Below are positions 62,040 to 64,000 of a stretch of 64,000 nucleotides of DNA, one piece after another. Numbering within the stretch: the first letter of the stretch is position 1; every line of letters starts with the position of its first letter. The notes beneath the pieces were generated by a model. That model did not search any database. It was not told where the DNA came from and worked only from the letters and a program-made list of their open reading frames with translations. Origin of the DNA: Bowdeniella nasicola (GTDB lineage Bacteria; Actinomycetota; Actinomycetes; Actinomycetales; Actinomycetaceae). The stretch lies in NCBI RefSeq assembly GCF_900107735.1, contig NZ_FNQV01000003.1, positions 1 through 64,000 of the forward strand, read 5' to 3'. The position numbers and the translations under genes were made by a program.

Positions 62040-64000
62040 CTAGCTCAGCACGCGGCGACGGTGTGCGGCGAGCACACCGAGTCCGAGAGCAAGCAGGCCG
62101 GCGGCGCCAAGCGCGATACCGGTCGAGTCCGCACCGGTCACCGGCATCCCCGGCTTGCCGGGCTGGCCGGGCTTACCCGGGGTGGTTGGTTGGCTCGTGG
62201 GCTGCTCGGTCGGGTCCTCGGTCGGCTTGTCCGTGGGCTCCTCGGTCGGCTGCTCAGTGGGCTGCTCAGTGGGCTGCTCCGTGGGCTGCTCGGTCGGGGC
62301 GACCGACGCGGTGACGAGCTTCCAGTTGTCTTCGAAGAAGTCCTTCGGGTCGATCGTGCCGACATTCTGAGCCCAGTCGATGATGAGCTGACGGATCTCG
62401 AGCAGATCGTTCCACACCACGGGGGCATCAACGGCGACCGGGTAGCCGCCACCGCCGTTTTGGCGGTAGTTGTTGACGGCGAGGATGAACTCGTCGGTGT
62501 CCTTGATCGGCGTACCATCGGGCATCCGCAGGTTTTCGATGCGCTCGCCGACCGGCTTGGAGACGTTGATCTCGTAGAAGACTCCGGTCAGGGCGTCGTA
62601 GTTGTAGTCCGGGATGCCGCGAGTTGCGCCCGGGTACTGGCAGTTGGTGCCGGTCTCGGGATCGAAATCAGCGCCCTGCTCGACCTGGCAGAAAAAGCGA
62701 GCGGAGTACTCCAGGTATTCCTTCATGCCCTTGCCATCGATTTTGACCGCGGCCAGGGTGTTGTCGTAAATGTACAGACCCGCGATGTCCTTGATCGTCA
62801 CGTCCCCCTTGGGGAAGACCGACTCGCGCGAGAACGGGGAGGTCTGCGCGATGACGGGCAGGTTCGCGTATTCGGTGCCCGCGAGGTTTTCCTTGACGGA
62901 CTCCACCATGACGTGACCGATGAGGTCGAGAATCGGGGTGTCCTCATAGCGCGAGGTTTCCGTCTTCATCTCCTGGGTGGACTGCGCGACGACGGTGTTG
63001 ACGTAGTCGACGGTGGCCTTGTGGGCCTTGTCGAGCTCCGCGTTGCCGGTGATGCGCTCGGAATCGGCGGCCTCCGACGCGGCGTGCGTCGTCGAGGTCG
63101 TGTTGTCCCAGTCGATGGCGAAGGTGCCGTTCTCGCCTTCCACGAGCTTCAGCGACACTTCGGCAACGGACTGCGCCCAGAACTTGGGCTGGGCGAGGAG
63201 CACGGGATCGCCGTCTGGGGCCGTGAACTTCTGGCCCTTGTTCTCCACGTGCGAGTGGCCCGCGATGACGACGTCGAGATCGTTGACGTTCGTGGCCAGC
63301 GAGCGGGCGACGTTCTCGCCAAGCTCGGCGGGATTCCACGTCGCGCCATCCGGATCCTGGCCAGTGTGGGCGAGGGCCACGACGACATCAGCGCCGGCGT
63401 CCTTCATGATCGGCACGTACTTTTGTGCCGTCTCCACGATGTCCTTGAAGTCGAGCTTGCCCTCGACCAGGGCCTTATCCCAGGTGCGGACGCCCGGGGT
63501 CACGAGGCCAAGGACGCCGACCTTGACGGTCTTGCCGTCGATCTCGCGCTCGAAAATTTCGTAGGGCTTTTGGGCCGGGCCACCGGTCTCGACGTTGATG
63601 ACGTTAGCGCCGAGCAGGGGAGCGTTCAGCTGCGAATCGTACTTGGCGAGCAGCGGCAGGCCGTAGTTGTATTCGTGGTTGCCCACCACGAGGGCGTCAT
63701 AGCCGATCGTGTTGTAGGCAATGGCCATCGGGTGCTGCGAGATGTCGAGCTTTTCGGGCTGGACGGCAGCGAGGTAGGTCAGGGGAGTGCCCTGAATGGC
63801 ATCGCCGTTATCGAACAGCATGACCGAATCCGGATCGGCAGCCGCGGCGCGCTTTTGCTGCACGATCGAATCCACCCGGGCGAGGCCGAGTTCCTTGCCG
63901 GGGCCGTAAGGCGCGTCCCGGAAGTAGTCCCAGTTCATGACGTGCCCGTGCACGTCGGTGGTGGCGAGCAGCGTCAGGTCCACGGAGTCTCCGGGGGCTG
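62040..64000 (-). CDS. Cell-wall-anchored 5'-nucleotidase/2',3'-cyclic phosphodiesterase (start outside window)
   Basis: At least 653 residues are visible and the frame stays open at the right edge. The catalytic domain has T-T-D-V-H-G-H, D-N-G-D-A-I-Q-G, G-N-H-E-Y-N-Y and A-G-H-S-H metal-binding motifs. The nucleotide-binding part follows (N-N-Y-R-Q-N-G-G-G-G-Y). The end has a P-T-E-Q repeat, sorting signal M-P-V-T-G-A, a helix and R-R-R. It likely releases adenosine from extracellular nucleotides. M-P-V-T-G is an unusual form of L-P-x-T-G. Confidence 0.92.
   Translation of the reverse strand, partial: APGDSVDLTLLATTDVHGHVMNWDYFRDAPYGPGKELGLARVDSIVQQKRAAAADPDSVMLFDNGDAIQGTPLTYLAAVQPEKLDISQHPMAIAYNTIGYDALVVGNHEYNYGLPLLAKYDSQLNAPLLGANVINVETGGPAQKPYEIFEREIDGKTVKVGVLGLVTPGVRTWDKALVEGKLDFKDIVETAQKYVPIMKDAGADVVVALAHTGQDPDGATWNPAELGENVARSLATNVNDLDVVIAGHSHVENKGQKFTAPDGDPVLLAQPKFWAQSVAEVSLKLVEGENGTFAIDWDNTTSTTHAASEAADSERITGNAELDKAHKATVDYVNTVVAQSTQEMKTETSRYEDTPILDLIGHVMVESVKENLAGTEYANLPVIAQTSPFSRESVFPKGDVTIKDIAGLYIYDNTLAAVKIDGKGMKEYLEYSARFFCQVEQGADFDPETGTNCQYPGATRGIPDYNYDALTGVFYEINVSKPVGERIENLRMPDGTPIKDTDEFILAVNNYRQNGGGGYPVAVDAPVVWNDLLEIRQLIIDWAQNVGTIDPKDFFEDNWKLVTASVAPTEQPTEQPTEQPTEQPTEEPTDKPTEDPTEQPTSQPTTPGKPGQPGKPGMPVTGADSTGIALGAAGLLALGLGVLAAHRRRVLS
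62197..62298 (-). repeat. Twelve-base repeats coding P-T-E-Q stalk
   Basis: Near-identical units such as CTGCTCAGTGGG encode eight to nine P-T-E-Q or P-T-x-x units between the enzyme and the sorting signal. They form a wall-spanning stalk whose length may vary among strains. Confidence 0.88.

Overview
The window comes from a high-GC Gram-positive actinobacterium. Evidence for this includes a WhiB regulator, a GlxR-type Crp, a Tad pilus set with a DUF4244-like pilin and a small Rv3654c-like protein, ResB/CcsA cytochrome c maturation, LPXTG-type surface proteins and many leaderless promoters. The anaerobic ribonucleotide reductase (nrdDG), nitrite ammonification (nrfHA) and sortase-anchored surface proteins fit a facultatively anaerobic, host-associated member of the Actinomycetaceae. 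The genus is an inference only.

Positions 1-7445 form an accessory island with lower GC and few genes. It holds the end of an IS256-type transposase, a lipoprotein gene, a secreted-protein gene broken by one in-frame stop, two decayed IS3 elements and a decayed tyrosine recombinase. It ends with an intact four-gene cassette: a small secreted two-cysteine protein, then (after a long hairpin) a membrane-fusion adaptor with a peptidoglycan-binding domain, an ABC ATPase and an FtsX/MacB-type permease. This cassette is the best candidate for a little-described secretion or antagonism system.

Positions 7446-25202 are mostly core genome: YceI, an S4 RNA-binding protein, a NIF3-like protein, a GST-like thiol transferase, a sodium:solute symporter with an OsmC protein behind an S-box-like leader, a CoA-type NUDIX hydrolase, tRNA-Ser, SRP RNA, dnaX-recR, ask-asd, bioY and a full oligopeptide ABC transporter operon. 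Positions 25203-34617 hold a frameshifted cell-wall-anchored protein, a SulP transporter, another frameshifted gene, tRNA-Pro, a bifunctional penicillin-binding protein with a phosphoesterase, WhiB and a RidA pair.

Positions 34686-50459 carry Crp, endonuclease III, an alpha/beta-hydrolase lacking the usual nucleophile, acetyl-CoA synthetase, a repeat-containing membrane protein, the Tad pilus operon, an MrfA-like helicase, a PAP2 phosphatase and a methyltransferase. Positions 50460-61980 are devoted to anaerobic life: two NrdR boxes with nrdDG, then LRV and amidase cell-envelope genes, then a six-gene operon for nitrite reduction to ammonium with its own cytochrome c assembly factors. A cell-wall-anchored 5'-nucleotidase runs off the right edge.
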